Shown: positions 1 to 7,545 of the stretch, in pieces
Position numbering within the stretch: position 1 is the stretch's first letter
Layout of the letters: every line of letters begins with the position of its first letter
Notes under the pieces: generated by a model
The model's database searches: none
What the model saw: the letters and a program-made list of their open reading frames with translations, nothing else
What the model was told of the DNA's origin: nothing
DNA from: T1SED10-198M sp003554345 [NCBI: Candidatus Sumerlaeota bacterium]
GTDB taxonomy: Bacteria; Sumerlaeota; T1SED10-198M
DNA: 8,087 nt
Assembly (NCBI GenBank): GCA_003554345.1
Contig: PWGE01000351.1
Coordinates: forward strand, 1 to 8,087
Reading direction: 5' to 3'
Translations under genes and position numbers: made by a program

Positions 1-32
1 CGTTATTTGTTAGAAGAAGAATAACAAAATCA

Positions 33-39
33 AAAGGAG
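33..39 (+). promoter_or_regulatory. Ribosome binding site of hppA
   Basis: AAAGGAG lies 7 nt before the ATG at 47 and fixes this start. The promoter is not visible in the 32 bases upstream and probably lies outside the window. Confidence 0.85.
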
Positions 40-46
40 TTTTAAC

Positions 47-2104
47 ATGGAAGAAGTATCGCCTCTACTTTATTTTGCACCTGTAGCAGCAATTATCGCC
101 TTGTTGTATGCGTTCTACAGATCCACTGTCGTTAAAAAAAGCGACATGGGTTCTGACAGGATGAAGGAAATTGCCAGGGCTATTCAGGAAGGAGCCATGG
201 CATTTATTGGCAGAGAATACAAGTCCCTGAGCGTCTTTGCCGTGGTGGTTGCTATTTTACTGGTGATTGGTTATACCGGTAGTCAAAGGCTCATTTTCAT
301 ATCTTTTCTGGTGGGAGCCATATGTTCTGGCCTGGCCGGTTACTTTGGGATGAGAATTGCCACCCATGCCAATGTTCGAACGACAAATGCGGCAAAAAAA
401 GATTTAAACTCTGCTCTGTCCATTGCTTTCAGCGGTGGTACAGTAATGGGAATGTGTGTGGTTGGTCTTGGATTGCTGGGCTTGTCCCTTCTTTTTCTCA
501 TCTATATGGGCATATTTGGCTCAGATATGGAAACAGTCGAAGGCACTGTCCTGCCTATTTTAAGCGGCTTCAGCCTGGGCGCAAGTTCTATAGCTCTTTT
601 TGCACGTGTTGGTGGCGGTATTTATACGAAGGCTGCTGACGTGGGAGCCGACCTGGTGGGAAAAGTGGAATCCGGTATACCGGAAGATGATCCCCGTAAT
701 CCCGCTGTTATTGCTGACAATGTGGGTGATAATGTAGGAGATGTAGCCGGTATGGGTGCCGACCTTTTTGAATCCTATGTGGGCGCTATTATCGGAGCAA
801 TGGTGCTGGCAGCTGCTGCCGGCAGCATGGAAATGACTATTCTGCCTCTTGTTCTTGCTGGAATGGGGATTATCATGTCTATCATAGGAACCCTGTTTGT
901 TCGTACCCGTGAAGGTGGTAACCCGCAGAACGCCTTGAATATCGGTAGTTTTACGGCAGCTATCCTTACGGCTGTAGCTTCATTTTTCTTGATCAGGCAC
1001 ATAGTAAGTGAACCTGTTGAAGTGGCAGGTGCAGATGTTACCGGAAACGGAATATTTCTTGCTACAATTGCCGGTCTTATTGCAGGGACTCTTATCGGTT
1101 TGCTGACAGAATATTTTACTTCGGAAGCACGGAAGCCCGCACGTAATATTGCTGATGCTTCACAGACCGGTGCAGCTACCAATATTATTGCAGGACTGGC
1201 TAACGGTATGAATAGTACTGCAGGACCGCTGGTTGTTATTGCCCTGGCTATTATGATTTCGCATCACTATGCCGGATTGTATGGAATTGCCATGGCGGCG
1301 CTTGGTATGCTTGCTACTATTGGGATTCAGCTCTCTGTCGATGCTTATGGTCCCGTTGCTGATAATGCAGGGGGAATAGCCGAAATGGCCGCACTCGATC
1401 CGAAGGTTCGGGAACGTACCGATAAACTGGATGCCGTTGGAAATACCACAGCTGCAATAGGAAAGGGTTTTGCTATTGGTTCTGCTGCTTTAACAGCACT
1501 GGCCCTGTTCTCTGCATTTAAAACAGTGGCAAAGATCGATGTGCTGGATGTGAGTGAACCTAAAGTAATGGCCGGTCTGTTTATCGGAGGCATGATTCCT
1601 TTTGTCTTCAGTGCTTTTTCAATGAGGGCGGTAGGAGAAGCTTCTTTTGGAATGATTGAAGAAGTACGTCGTCAGTTTAAAAATATTCCCGGATTGCTGG
1701 AAGGAAAAGAAGGTGTTAAGGCTGATTATGCCAGGTGTGTGGATATTTCCACGGCGGCTGCCCTGAAACGTATGATTGCTCCAGGGGTGATGGCTGTCCT
1801 GATTCCTGTTATCGCCGGCTTTTATGACTTGGAATTTCTGGCTGGACTTCTCTGCGGCGTAACGGTCGTTGGAGTATTGCTGGCGATCTTCATGGCTAAT
1901 GCCGGTGGATCCTGGGACAATGCCAAAAAGTATATCGAATCTGGCGAATATGGCGGAAAAGGTTCTGAAGCTCATAAAGCATCTGTGGTTGGAGATACTG
2001 TTGGTGATCCGTTTAAAGATACCTCGGGACCCTCCCTTAACATCCTTATCAAGCTTATGTCCGTCGTTTCATTAATCGTTGCACCGATTGTGATTGCTCT
2101 ATAA
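47..2104 (+). CDS. hppA: K+-dependent membrane-bound ion-translocating pyrophosphatase
   Basis: Hydrolyses cytoplasmic pyrophosphate to phosphate and uses the energy to pump H+ and/or Na+ across the cytoplasmic membrane. At 685 residues it has the usual length for bacterial members, and it is strongly hydrophobic with many membrane segments. The substrate-site signature starts with [11 protein letters not shown] (198-208) and runs through the Asp-rich stretch EDDPRNP and DNVGDNVGD to Asp239. A second Asp-rich block near the C-terminus contains [15 protein letters not shown]. The motif [10 protein letters not shown] (465-474) has Ala469 and Gly472, where K+-independent enzymes have Lys and Thr; this is the established mark of the K+-dependent subfamily. 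Glu242 in FESY sits where Na+-pumping and K+-dependent types carry their gate glutamate, so Na+ transport is possible but not decided. The ATG start is set by AAAGGAG at 33-39 with 7-nt spacing. A strong terminator follows, and no other gene shares the strand nearby. Confidence 0.97.
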   Translation: MEEVSPLLYFAPVAAIIALLYAFYRSTVVKKSDMGSDRMKEIARAIQEGAMAFIGREYKSLSVFAVVVAILLVIGYTGSQRLIFISFLVGAICSGLAGYFGMRIATHANVRTTNAAKKDLNSALSIAFSGGTVMGMCVVGLGLLGLSLLFLIYMGIFGSDMETVEGTVLPILSGFSLGASSIALFARVGGGIYTKAADVGADLVGKVESGIPEDDPRNPAVIADNVGDNVGDVAGMGADLFESYVGAIIGAMVLAAAAGSMEMTILPLVLAGMGIIMSIIGTLFVRTREGGNPQNALNIGSFTAAILTAVASFFLIRHIVSEPVEVAGADVTGNGIFLATIAGLIAGTLIGLLTEYFTSEARKPARNIADASQTGAATNIIAGLANGMNSTAGPLVVIALAIMISHHYAGLYGIAMAALGMLATIGIQLSVDAYGPVADNAGGIAEMAALDPKVRERTDKLDAVGNTTAAIGKGFAIGSAALTALALFSAFKTVAKIDVLDVSEPKVMAGLFIGGMIPFVFSAFSMRAVGEASFGMIEEVRRQFKNIPGLLEGKEGVKADYARCVDISTAAALKRMIAPGVMAVLIPVIAGFYDLEFLAGLLCGVTVVGVLLAIFMANAGGSWDNAKKYIESGEYGGKGSEAHKASVVGDTVGDPFKDTSGPSLNILIKLMSVVSLIVAPIVIAL

Positions 2105-2158
2105 TATTCCGGATAAAAGTATTACCGGATAGAGACTTCTCTTTCCGCATAAAATAAA

Positions 2159-2192
2159 CAGGCAGGGCGAGATGCCCTGCCTGTTTTTATTT
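2159..2192 (+). terminator. Intrinsic terminator of hppA
   Basis: A perfect 10-bp stem, CAGGCAGGGC (2159-2168) with GCCCTGCCTG (2174-2183), closes a 5-nt GAGAT loop. TTTTTATTT follows directly. It begins 54 bp after the hppA stop codon. The A-rich stretch before the stem would supply a U-rich tail on the other strand too, so it may act in both directions. Confidence 0.93.
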
Positions 2193-2246
2193 GTTGATGA
2201 TACTTCAACCCCTGTTGGTTTTCTTCAATAATATCCTTCTTTTAAA

Positions 2247-2374
2247 CTCATCCATTCCTCATCTTTTTATAAGTCCCGTTTGTCATAACTCCACTTAAAA
2301 TAAAACCCCGGGGAAAAAGAAAATATTCAGAATAGAAAAGTTTAAACGGGATTTACAGGATGAAACAGGATGAG
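2247..2374. repeat. Diverged long inverted repeat with AGGAT motifs
   Basis: The left arm (2247-2281) runs from CTCATCC to TCCCGTTT. The right arm (2344-2374) runs from AAACGGGA to GGATGAG. The ends are perfect reverse complements of 8 and 7 bases, and the interiors match imperfectly with small gaps. Weaker matching may continue outward to about 2231 and 2386. The loop of about 62 bp contains the palindrome CCCCGGGG. The right arm holds two copies of ACAGGATGA (2355-2363 and 2365-2373). Related motifs continue downstream: GAGGATAAA at 2372, CAGGATAAAG at 2415 and GAGGATAAAG at 2424. It could be a small non-autonomous repeat element or a structured RNA; no coding or transposase sequence accompanies it. 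Confidence 0.6.
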
Positions 2375-2434
2375 GATAAAAAGATTAAGAATACAGAAAA
2401 TTTGCATCGATGTTCAGGATAAAGAGGATAAAGA

Positions 2435-2468
2435 CCTCAGAAAAAACTGCAAGAAGCAGTCTCTGAGG
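2435..2468. repeat. Composite hairpin in the spacer
   Basis: Outer stem CCTCAG (2435-2440) pairs with CTGAGG (2463-2468). Inner stem ACTGC (2446-2450) pairs with GCAGT (2456-2460) around an AAGAA loop. An asymmetric internal loop of five A residues against CT separates the two stems. No T-run follows on the plus strand, so it is not a standard rightward terminator. Its role is unknown. Confidence 0.5.
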
Positions 2469-2628
2469 AAAAACAATGTGAAAAATAAAGAGAACCATGA
2501 GTTAAATATGCACTCTTTCTGGGAGCGCCAATTTCCGACTTACAGGTCCCCCGGCGGGAGCGGCTGGTTTCTGGTTGTCAATAAAAACGGCTATTATTTC
2601 AGGTGATTCTGAGATGAGGTGTTTTTGA

Positions 2629-2672
2629 GAAAAACAAAAAAACACCGGACTGTTTATGACAGCCCGGTGTTT
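2629..2672 (-). terminator. Intrinsic terminator of the leftward gene cluster
   Basis: Read on the minus strand, AAACACCGG (2664-2672 on the plus strand as its complement) pairs with CCGGTGTTT (2640-2648). A single A-C mismatch and a further 3-bp CTG/CAG stem continue the hairpin around a 7-nt loop. A tail of T residues interrupted by one G follows (2629-2640). It lies 28 bp after the glycosyltransferase stop codon, as expected for the end of the transcription unit. Confidence 0.87.
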
Positions 2673-2700
2673 AAGTTTGCATGTAACAGCAGATCAGTCT

Positions 2701-4224
2701 TTATCGAATGCCTTTTTTGACCAGTTCCCGGCGGCGTTTTATTGCATCCAGGCGTATCTTATTTTTATTCTCGATCTTCATGGAAGGATCTCTGATGACA
2801 TCAGTGTTGTCTTCGTGGCGACGGTAACGATAAAGCACCTTATGAACGCGGTCAACATCATATTTTTCACTCACTTTGGTCACCATATCATAATCCTCCG
2901 CAAAATTACCGTAATTCACTTCATCATAGAGTCCAAATTCTTCAAGCACGCCTTTGTGGAAGAAGCGTAAAGCGCCTCCGCCTCCCACACGTAAAATATT
3001 ATTTCTGTCGAATTCCAGATGCTTCACGATGGGCAGTTCTTCAAGAACAGTGCTTTCTTCATCAATCAGCTGGTAATAGGAGATTGCCAGTCCACAACGG
3101 GGATGAGATTCCATGTGAGCTACCATAAATTTCAGGGTATCCGGTGTGTATTCATCATCAGAATCGCATTGAGCAATATACTTTCCTTTTGCCTGTCGAA
3201 TTCCCACATTGAGTGCTTCTGCAATGCAGGAGCCGTCGTGTTGGATAAGCCGGACTCTCTCGTCGTCAATGGAGGTTACTTCTTGTTGAGTGCCATCGGT
3301 TGAACCATTATCAACAACCAGTACTTCAAAATCGGAAAAGCTTCCGTCTAAGATGGTCTGAATGGTTCTTTTTATAAAGCGTCTGCGGTTAAGAATGGGT
3401 ATAACGATAGAAACCATCTTTTCGTAATCATTTTTATGATAAGGAACAACTTCATTGCGCCTGGTAAGAAAGGCATCACGTCGTTTCAGCATCTCTTTGA
3501 AACAGAATTCATATTCTCTCTCCTGTTCCCGTGTGTAAAGAAGGTAAGAAAAAGCCCCTTTGCCGGAAGAACCCGGAGAAAAGAGCTTTGTAAAATCATT
3601 TTCGTCCTCGTCGTCTGTTTTACGTGTAGTATCAGCAACATATTCCGGAGAGGAAACAAAATCCACCAGGTAATCATCGGTAAGTTTTAGAAGCATGTCA
3701 TATTCTTCAGCATAATCCAGGTCTTCGTTGAACAGACCCTTTTCTTTGACCGCGGCATTTTTATACATTTTCACGAAACCCAGGGAGAAACCTTCATCTA
3801 CCTGACCTTTGTAAGGGAAAAGACCTTCTCTTTTCTTTGTTCCATCTTGCTGCAGGGTTTCATAATCGGAGTAGGTTAAAACTACCTGTTCATTTTTCTT
3901 AAAACAATCCAGGTATTTTTCCAGTAATTCCGGTTCATAATAAATATCAGGGGGAAGTAAGATGATATAGTCACCTTTCGAAGCTTCTATACCATCATTA
4001 AGTAAGGCAGCGGCATTGCGATGTGCCTGAACAATCTTTCTAACCTTTTCATTGTTCTCTACCGATTCGGGCAATTTTTCGCCAAAATCCGGAGATTCCC
4101 AGCGTGCATCAAAAAGAAGCATTTCCCAGTTTTGATGACTCTGCTTTTCAAGGCATTCCAGAGCCTTCTTCACGTTCTGTTCTGTTTCGTACAAAGGATA
4201 AATAACAGAAATCTTTTCACTCAT
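2701..4224 (-). CDS. Tandem two-domain family 2 glycosyltransferase
   Basis: Predicted to transfer a sugar from a nucleotide-sugar donor onto a cell-surface or secondary-metabolite acceptor; donor and acceptor are unknown. The 507-residue protein holds two GT-A folds. The first (about 1-220) begins SEKISVIYPLYETE and has an EEYD motif, but reads LLPPD where a DXD motif is expected. The second (about 270-480) begins VSIVIPILNRRRFIKRTI, then has VVDNGSTDGT, the metal-binding DSDD at 354-357, and AEDYDM near its end. Domain two therefore looks catalytic, while domain one may be degenerate or serve in binding. No signal peptide or membrane helix is seen, so it is probably cytoplasmic. An ATG at 4233 is also in frame, but it sits 1 nt from the AAGGAGG site. 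The ATG at 4224, with 10-nt spacing, is preferred. It is the last gene of the cluster. Confidence 0.9.
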   Translation of the reverse strand: MSEKISVIYPLYETEQNVKKALECLEKQSHQNWEMLLFDARWESPDFGEKLPESVENNEKVRKIVQAHRNAAALLNDGIEASKGDYIILLPPDIYYEPELLEKYLDCFKKNEQVVLTYSDYETLQQDGTKKREGLFPYKGQVDEGFSLGFVKMYKNAAVKEKGLFNEDLDYAEEYDMLLKLTDDYLVDFVSSPEYVADTTRKTDDEDENDFTKLFSPGSSGKGAFSYLLYTREQEREYEFCFKEMLKRRDAFLTRRNEVVPYHKNDYEKMVSIVIPILNRRRFIKRTIQTILDGSFSDFEVLVVDNGSTDGTQQEVTSIDDERVRLIQHDGSCIAEALNVGIRQAKGKYIAQCDSDDEYTPDTLKFMVAHMESHPRCGLAISYYQLIDEESTVLEELPIVKHLEFDRNNILRVGGGGALRFFHKGVLEEFGLYDEVNYGNFAEDYDMVTKVSEKYDVDRVHKVLYRYRRHEDNTDVIRDPSMKIENKNKIRLDAIKRRRELVKKGIR

Positions 4225-4229
4225 ATAAT

Positions 4230-6008
4230 TCATTCCTCCTTATGAAGTTTTTTAAATTCACATTCGTGACAATTCAATTTTTCTTTTATTGGGGGTGGGA
4301 AAATAGTGGGATTATTGTTTTCAATGAATTCCCAGCACTTTTCCCCTTCTTTATTTTGAAAGACAGGGCAATGATGGACCTCATAACAGTTAAAAAACTC
4401 AAAACACCGCTCGCCCGCCCGGTCCTGTTGATGGTAATATTCCTGGACAGCCGACTTTGAAAATTTTTCATACAGTTCTATCAGCCTGGTGGAAGGGAAA
4501 TAATGAGAAAGAATATCTTTATGAGAATATCCCTGGTGAGCCATGACAGTGGCCCCAATCTGGCACATTCCGACACCATGCCCCCAACCGGCTCCCTTGA
4601 GTATAAAATACTGCTTATTGCTTCTCTCTTCTTTTTCAATGAGAAAACAACTACTGTATAAGCACTTTTCATGGAGGGCAAAGCGGATCTGAAGTTCCTT
4701 GCCAATGGTTACTGTTTTCCTGCTTCCTTTGACTTTCAGCCATTCAATACGACCGGAACGTCCTCTTTCCAGGGGGATAAGTTCTTTGACAGGACCAACC
4801 TCATAGCCGGTTTTTTTCTCTATCAAACTTCCCAGTTCCCCGGCTTCATAGATAAACTGCCATCGATAATATTCTCTGGCATATTGTATGGTAGAAGGGA
4901 TCTCATGCTGATGTACATTACAGAAGAAAGGAGTAGAGGACTGAATAAGAGCACGGGCCTTTTCTTCGGAGTTTGCAGGAAACAAGGGGCCTGCTTCCCG
5001 GGAACGGTCAGAGGAAATATCAGGGGTGGCTTCCATGTAAGGAATGGGATCGGAAAACCAGGTGCTGTCAAAATCTTCACTTATACCACCGCAAATTTTG
5101 GAGTAACGTGTATCACAGATAATATCCTTATATAAAAGAATTTCTCCTGCAGTTAATCGTACCGCCTCCAGAGAATTTTCCTTTTCCCTGCTGCTGCCAC
5201 GATAGCACTGGCAGTGGTCATCAGCGCATACATCAAAGCCATCGGCATAGTGATGTTTTTTTCTGGTAGCCAGTACGGTGTTTCGTGCCGCCACCGTTTG
5301 TGCTTTTAAAAGTTCCATGGGGCAGTCAGACTTCATTTCTGAAGAATTCACACTGAAAAGATATTCTTCCAGGGGCAAAATGTTGATGGCGGTAAGCAAT
5401 CCACGGTTGTCAAGCATAATTTCAAAATTGCCACGGTAGCGCTGGTTTTCTCTATGTTCCCAGTGGAATCCTATACCCACCAGCACATTGTGAAGAATGA
5501 CACGGTTCCTTTTGTCTGAACTCCCTTCAAAAGAAACCTTTTCCCCGAAGGTGTATTTTTCTCCTTCCGGGCTTTCAAGAACAATGGAACCGGTAGAGGG
5601 TTTGATCACTTCCGGAAGGATATCGATATATTCTGCATTTTCGAATGACAATTTATGTTCTTCTGCCTTCCGCAGAGTGGGAAAGCTCTTTCCGGCCACC
5701 CAGAACTCACATCCCTGCAGTGTGCGGTTATGATGGGTAATATTTTCTCCGACAGTAATCCAGCGATCTGCCAGTTGAGGATTCCTGTCGATAAAAGCCC
5801 GGGCATCCTCGGTGGAAAAACATTTTTTATGGATGAGAGTGTACTTCATCCGGGCAGGGGTGGAAGAGTTTACCTCTGCTCTCCATTGCCCCCTGCTGTA
5901 CTTTTCCTTGCTTTCCGGATGAATGTAAGAACCCCGTAGTTCAAAAGTAAGGGCTTCTTCGTTTTGCAGAACGCCCACTCTTATTTCTGGTCCCAGTTCT
6001 ACAGCCAT
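4230..6008 (-). CDS. SpoIID/LytB-domain protein with six-cysteine C-terminal tail
   Basis: This is a SpoIID/LytB-family protein; characterised members are lytic transglycosylases that cut glycan strands of peptidoglycan lacking stem peptides during sporulation. The 592-residue product has the family core at about 160-510. LPLEEYLFSVNSSEM contains the candidate catalytic Glu224, followed by LLKAQTVAAR. Then come CADDHCQC (261-268), KICGG with Cys306, and GWGHGVGMCQIGA with Trp475 and His477. The N-terminal 150 residues are not recognised. The C-terminus (535-583) has cysteines at 535, 541, 547, 558, 580 and 583, including CPV, CWEF and CHEC; this resembles the small CW-type putative metal-binding tails found on diverse proteins. 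No signal peptide or membrane anchor is visible, which is odd for a cell-wall enzyme. A TTG at 6026 is in frame but lies at the edge of the AAAAGGAAAG ribosome binding site (6014-6023), so the ATG at 6008 is preferred. I do not call it spoIID itself, because of its length and extra domains. Confidence 0.87.
   Translation of the reverse strand: MAVELGPEIRVGVLQNEEALTFELRGSYIHPESKEKYSRGQWRAEVNSSTPARMKYTLIHKKCFSTEDARAFIDRNPQLADRWITVGENITHHNRTLQGCEFWVAGKSFPTLRKAEEHKLSFENAEYIDILPEVIKPSTGSIVLESPEGEKYTFGEKVSFEGSSDKRNRVILHNVLVGIGFHWEHRENQRYRGNFEIMLDNRGLLTAINILPLEEYLFSVNSSEMKSDCPMELLKAQTVAARNTVLATRKKHHYADGFDVCADDHCQCYRGSSREKENSLEAVRLTAGEILLYKDIICDTRYSKICGGISEDFDSTWFSDPIPYMEATPDISSDRSREAGPLFPANSEEKARALIQSSTPFFCNVHQHEIPSTIQYAREYYRWQFIYEAGELGSLIEKKTGYEVGPVKELIPLERGRSGRIEWLKVKGSRKTVTIGKELQIRFALHEKCLYSSCFLIEKEERSNKQYFILKGAGWGHGVGMCQIGATVMAHQGYSHKDILSHYFPSTRLIELYEKFSKSAVQEYYHQQDRAGERCFEFFNCYEVHHCPVFQNKEGEKCWEFIENNNPTIFPPPIKEKLNCHECEFKKLHKEE
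4235..4241 (-). promoter_or_regulatory. Ribosome binding site inside the upstream gene
   Basis: AAGGAGG on the minus strand forms the last Lys-Glu-Glu codons of the SpoIID-like gene. It lies 10 nt before the ATG at 4224 but only 1 nt before the ATG at 4233, which decides the glycosyltransferase start. Its position implies translational coupling of the two genes. Confidence 0.85.
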
Positions 6009-6047
6009 AAATACTTTCCTTTTCAAATGTTAAAGATGATAAAGGTA

Positions 6048-6075
6048 AGTATAACATATTTCGTTAATATGAAAA
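6048..6075 (-). promoter_or_regulatory. Candidate promoter of the SpoIID-like gene
   Basis: On the minus strand an extended -10 (TGT followed by TATACT, 6048-6056) lies 16 bp after a weak -35 TTTTCA (6070-6075). It falls in the 77-bp gap between the transporter stop and the ATG at 6008. I see no terminator hairpin in that gap, so readthrough from the transporter gene is also possible. Confidence 0.35.
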
Positions 6076-6085
6076 ATCTAAAATT

Positions 6086-7324
6086 TCAATTAGCTTCCTT
6101 TTTATTCAAAAGTGTCAAAGAAACTATAATACCGAGAACAGCGCAGACAGTGGTGAGCCAGAAGGCGTTGGTGTACTGACCAAATATATCGCGAATATGT
6201 CCGGAGCTATAGGTGCCTATAAGAGCGCCTATTCCATAGGCAGTATAGATAATACCGTAATTTTGAGCATAATATTTCAGACCGAAAAGGGATGCAGTAG
6301 CGGTGGGAGCGATGGCCAGCCAGCCCCCCAGATTCAACCAGAAAATACTGAAGCATATAACATACAGAATAGTATTGCCGCTGCCCGCTGTAAGCATACC
6401 CAGTGATGCCAGTAAAATCATGATAAAAGAGAAGATGGAGGCGGTACGATATCCCTTCAGGTCGGTAAACCATCCAAAAAAAGGTCTTCCCACCCCGTTA
6501 AAGACAGCAAACAGGGAAACCAGTCCGGCAGCAACAGCAGGGCTAAGCTCGATGATTTCCACTCCGACGGGTTCAGAGATACCAATAGCCATGAGACCGC
6601 ACAGGGTGCCAAATATATAACATATCCATAAGGCATAAAAAGATTTTGAACGAAGCATTTCTTTTGTCAGGACATCTTTTGGCTTGATAGTTTTTTTGTC
6701 TCCCGCTTTTTCCTCAAAACTTTCAGCCCATTGAGGTGGTGCTCCCTTTAAAGGCAATGCCAGTAAGACAATAACAATTAAAAATATTGCCCCCAGGATG
6801 CCGAAGGTTGCCATGACGTTGTACGCTTCGATTAAATGTCTGGCTAAGGGAGCGGTAACAAAAGGGGAAAGCCCAAAACCCGTTAAAACCAGGCCGACAG
6901 CCAGTCCTTTTTTGTCAGGAAACCAACGGGTTATTAAGGCTATAGGTGCTCCGTATACTATTCCGACACCGGAACCAGCGATCACTCCATAGGTAAGCGT
7001 CAAAGTTATTATACCCGTGGTAAAGGTCGATAAGAGCCATCCCAGGGCTACGGTTATTCCCCCGACTAATATAACAGTCTTTGCCCCTAATTTTTCAATA
7101 AAACGACCGGCAAAAGGCATAAGCAGGGCAAAGAAAAAGAGGAAAAACATGTAGGGTGTGCCGCTTTGAGCAGCTGTAACGTCAAGGTGCTCCTCAATGG
7201 GGCGCCTGAATACGCTCCAGGAATAAACGCTTCCCAGACAGATATTGATGATCATTCCGAAAATTAAATAAAACCACCGACCTTTTATCGGTTCAAGACC
7301 TAAAATTTTAGTTCTGGTTTCCAT
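6086..7324 (-). CDS. OFA-family major facilitator transporter (oxalate/formate antiporter-like)
   Basis: A 412-residue integral membrane protein with about 12 predicted helices in two halves, separated by a charged cytoplasmic loop (about 193-226). OFA-family marks are GSVYSWSVFRRP in helix 1 (31-42), GRFIEKLGAK after helix 2 (73-82), RWFPDKKGLAVG (133-144), NGVGRPFFGWFTD (276-288) and NYGIIYTAYGIGAL (355-368). Characterised members exchange or import small carboxylates such as oxalate and formate. The substrate here is not determined. Helix 11 reads YTAYG with no lysine, although the oxalate transporter OxlT uses a lysine in that helix. That argues against true oxalate exchange and leaves another monocarboxylate as a possibility. 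The ATG follows a strong AAAAGGAGG (7329-7337) at a short 4-nt spacing. It is the first gene of the leftward cluster; no metabolic enzyme is adjacent to suggest the substrate. Confidence 0.92.
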   Translation of the reverse strand: METRTKILGLEPIKGRWFYLIFGMIINICLGSVYSWSVFRRPIEEHLDVTAAQSGTPYMFFLFFFALLMPFAGRFIEKLGAKTVILVGGITVALGWLLSTFTTGIITLTLTYGVIAGSGVGIVYGAPIALITRWFPDKKGLAVGLVLTGFGLSPFVTAPLARHLIEAYNVMATFGILGAIFLIVIVLLALPLKGAPPQWAESFEEKAGDKKTIKPKDVLTKEMLRSKSFYALWICYIFGTLCGLMAIGISEPVGVEIIELSPAVAAGLVSLFAVFNGVGRPFFGWFTDLKGYRTASIFSFIMILLASLGMLTAGSGNTILYVICFSIFWLNLGGWLAIAPTATASLFGLKYYAQNYGIIYTAYGIGALIGTYSSGHIRDIFGQYTNAFWLTTVCAVLGIIVSLTLLNKKEAN

Positions 7325-7328
7325 GGTG

Positions 7329-7337
7329 CCTCCTTTT
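7329..7337 (-). promoter_or_regulatory. Ribosome binding site of the OFA transporter
   Basis: AAAAGGAGG on the minus strand lies 4 nt before the ATG at 7324. Spacing is short but the match is strong, and no other in-frame start lies close by. I found no convincing -35/-10 pair in the 200 bp upstream. Confidence 0.8.
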
Positions 7338-7521
7338 CCAATGTATATTGATGTGTTACAGGAAATCTGGTTATATCTTTTTGGTTCTGGAAACCCGGAT
7401 AAAAATTGGTTTTTTTTCTGTTATGAAGGGAAGTGCCTCTATGTGCTATTTTACGCCTCATAGCTGTAAATATTAAAGAAACATTCTGTATAAAAGATAT
7501 TAGCTCAAAAGTTTTTGTAGG

Positions 7522-7545
7522 CATATAAGAGATCAAACTTATATG
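7522..7545. promoter_or_regulatory. Operator-like perfect dyad
   Basis: CATATAAG (7522-7529) and CTTATATG (7538-7545) are exact inverted copies separated by 8 bp. The dyad lies between the divergent OFA transporter start and the small frames to the right, where a repressor or activator site would be expected. It overlaps the first ATG of the longest version of the rightward frame (7543), which has no ribosome binding site. The binding protein is unknown. Confidence 0.4.

Larger units (their letters stand above)
2191..2628. other. Non-coding spacer with repeats
   Basis: This 438-bp stretch lies between the hppA terminator and the terminator of the leftward cluster. I find no convincing gene. 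A 78-codon frame at 2370-2606 begins inside repeat sequence, has no proper ribosome binding site and reads as low-complexity Lys/Arg/Asn-rich protein. The stretch contains a long diverged inverted repeat (2247-2374), a CCCCGGGG palindrome in its spacer (2306-2313) and a composite hairpin (2435-2468). A GC-rich patch around 2547-2566 sits in otherwise AT-rich DNA, with TCCC/GGGA pairing and the 7-mer GGGAGCG present at both 2521 and 2556. Confidence 0.6.

Noticed and set aside
2370-2606. 78-codon rightward frame in spacer 1
   Set aside because: It starts inside the AGGAT repeats, lacks a normal ribosome binding site and gives a low-complexity Lys/Arg/Asn-rich product crossing a composite hairpin.
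4225-4233. ATG at 4233 as the glycosyltransferase start
   Set aside because: It would overlap the upstream stop as ATGA, but lies only 1 nt after the AAGGAGG site. The next ATG has 10-nt spacing.
6008-6026. TTG start at 6026 for the SpoIID-like gene
   Set aside because: The TTG falls beside and partly outside its own ribosome binding site; the ATG at 6008 has the site at normal spacing.
6046-6072. Sporulation sigma-E type promoter before the SpoIID-like gene
   Set aside because: TCATATT fits a sigma-E -35, but the -10 region TATACTTA matches poorly and the spacing is short. A general extended -10 explains it as well.
7386-7420. Rightward terminator-like hairpin with T8 near 7410
   Set aside because: The only pairing is a 5-bp AAACC/GGTTT stem around a 12-nt loop, and no rightward gene ends nearby.
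7300-7536. Leftward 78-codon frame overlapping the transporter start
   Set aside because: It overlaps the start of a well-supported gene in another frame, has no ribosome binding site and has no recognisable features.
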